Shown here: positions 63,372 through 64,000 of the stretch, piece after piece | How positions within the stretch are numbered: the stretch's first letter is position 1 | Layout of the letters: every line of letters starts with the position of its first letter | Assembly (NCBI RefSeq): GCF_023205095.1 | Contig: NZ_CP046242.1 | Coordinates: 1,787,001 to 1,851,000, forward strand | Reading direction: 5' to 3' | Length of the DNA: 64,000 nt | Origin: Bizionia sp. M204 | Lineage (GTDB): Bacteria; Bacteroidota; Bacteroidia; Flavobacteriales; Flavobacteriaceae | The notes under the pieces: generated by a model | Told to the model about the DNA's origin: nothing | The model's input: only the letters and a program-made list of their open reading frames with translations | Database searches by the model: none | Made by a program: the position numbers and the translations under genes

Positions 63372-64000
63372 TTAGGTGTTAGATAAAATTAAACGTTTGG
63401 TAAGATAGTTAAATCGGATAAATAATAAAATTGCTGCTACGGTTAATCCTGCTAATAAACCCATCCATATTCCAAAACTAGCATAGCGTTCGGCACTCCC
63501 AAAGTATATACTTATGGGAAACCCAACGATCCAGTAGGAAATAAAGGTTATAATAGTGGGTATTTTTACATCCTGCAAACCACGCAATGCACCAAGCATA
63601 ACCACTTGAATACTGTCACTAATTTGAAAAATGGCAGCCGCAATTAATAAATTGGCTGCTATACGTAATACCTCAGCGTTATCCACCGCGTTTAGAACAT
63701 CTGAATTATCTAAATACAATTTTGGTAATTGCTGATGGAAGATAAAAAATAACAGCCCGAAAGTGACCGCCAAAATCATTCCTAGTAAAAAAATTGAAAA
63801 GGCAATTCGGCGCAACTCGAAGTAGTTTTTTAATCCTTTTTGGTTACCAACACGTATCATGGATGCGACACTTAAACCGGTTGCCACCATAAAAGTCATG
63901 GATGATAAATTTAAAGCAATTTGATTGGCTGCCTGTGCATTCTTACCTAACAACCCACTCAACCAAATGGCGGCTGTAAAAATGGCAACCTCAAAAAACA
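63372..64000 (-). CDS. MATE-family efflux transporter, truncated at window edge
   Basis: The C-terminal 209 residues of a MATE (NorM-like) antiporter; the reading frame continues past 64000 (FFEVAIFTAAIWLSGLLGKNA is visible at the edge). QAANQIALNLSSMTFMVATGLSVASMIRVGNQKG is the conserved loop and helix start of the second half of MATE proteins, followed by five further hydrophobic segments. It exports cationic drugs or metabolites by sodium or proton antiport. Only the C-terminal half is in view. Confidence 0.92.
   Translation of the reverse strand, partial: FFEVAIFTAAIWLSGLLGKNAQAANQIALNLSSMTFMVATGLSVASMIRVGNQKGLKNYFELRRIAFSIFLLGMILAVTFGLLFFIFHQQLPKLYLDNSDVLNAVDNAEVLRIAANLLIAAAIFQISDSIQVVMLGALRGLQDVKIPTIITFISYWIVGFPISIYFGSAERYASFGIWMGLLAGLTVAAILLFIRFNYLTKRLILSNT

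Overview
The window looks like chromosomal DNA of a marine member of the Flavobacteriaceae (Bacteroidetes). The basis is AT-rich DNA, promoters of the TTG-N18/19-TAnnTTTG type, two proteins with type IX secretion (T9SS) C-terminal sorting domains, a long SecA (about 1118 residues) and flavobacterial-type dispersed palindromic repeats. I see no rRNA, tRNA, CRISPR array, transposase or phage gene.

Region 1 (1-1477) is non-coding and made of about 2.7 tandem copies of a ~454-bp unit. Region 2 (1478-28235) is one long minus-strand surface-polysaccharide locus. It holds six GT4 and five GT2 glycosyltransferases, an MBOAT O-acyltransferase with an SGNH-like partner, two sulfotransferases, two FkbM methyltransferases, a hexapeptide acetyltransferase, two asparagine-synthase homologues, gmd and fcl for GDP-L-fucose, and a Wzm/Wzt-type ABC exporter. 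Region 3 (28236-33493) is repeat-rich and carries two small solitary nuclease genes (DUF559 and GIY-YIG), each embedded in its own family of dispersed repeats, plus a collagen-like lipoprotein and a T9SS cargo protein. Region 4 (33494-39524, minus strand) has a UDP-HexNAc 4-epimerase, a UDP-HexNAc dehydrogenase, a Wzc-like tyrosine kinase and a Wza-like lipoprotein. Together with region 2 it suggests a sulfated, acylated, fucose- and HexNAcA-containing polysaccharide. No initiating sugar-phosphate transferase, Wzx or Wzy is in view.

Region 5 (39628-47528, plus strand) is mostly housekeeping: an ABC-F ATPase, a methyltransferase, a PduO-type cobalamin adenosyltransferase, a DUF2795 protein and SecA. 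Region 6 (47731-53407) encodes a 1626-residue multidomain secreted protein followed by a small T9SS cargo protein. Region 7 (53408-58580) has an M23 peptidase, an ECF sigma/anti-sigma pair with a repeat-rich envelope protein, and DUF2911 plus MeaB. Region 8 (58575-64000) has a nucleotide-sugar epimerase, a three-gene plus-strand set resembling lipid-linked sugar modification (DPM1/ArnC-like GT2, double LAB_N membrane protein, ArnT-like GT39), a PAP2 phosphatase, a small acidic protein and a MATE transporter cut by the window edge.

The most unusual structure is in the non-coding DNA. The two nuclease genes are each physically merged with or surrounded by palindromic repeats, an arrangement reminiscent of REP elements and their RAYT transposases but with unrelated enzymes. 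Five tracts of 7-bp-period repeats (CACTTTT/CACCTCT-like on the plus strand) also occur, four of them starting at or within a few bases of the stop codon of a minus-strand polysaccharide gene.
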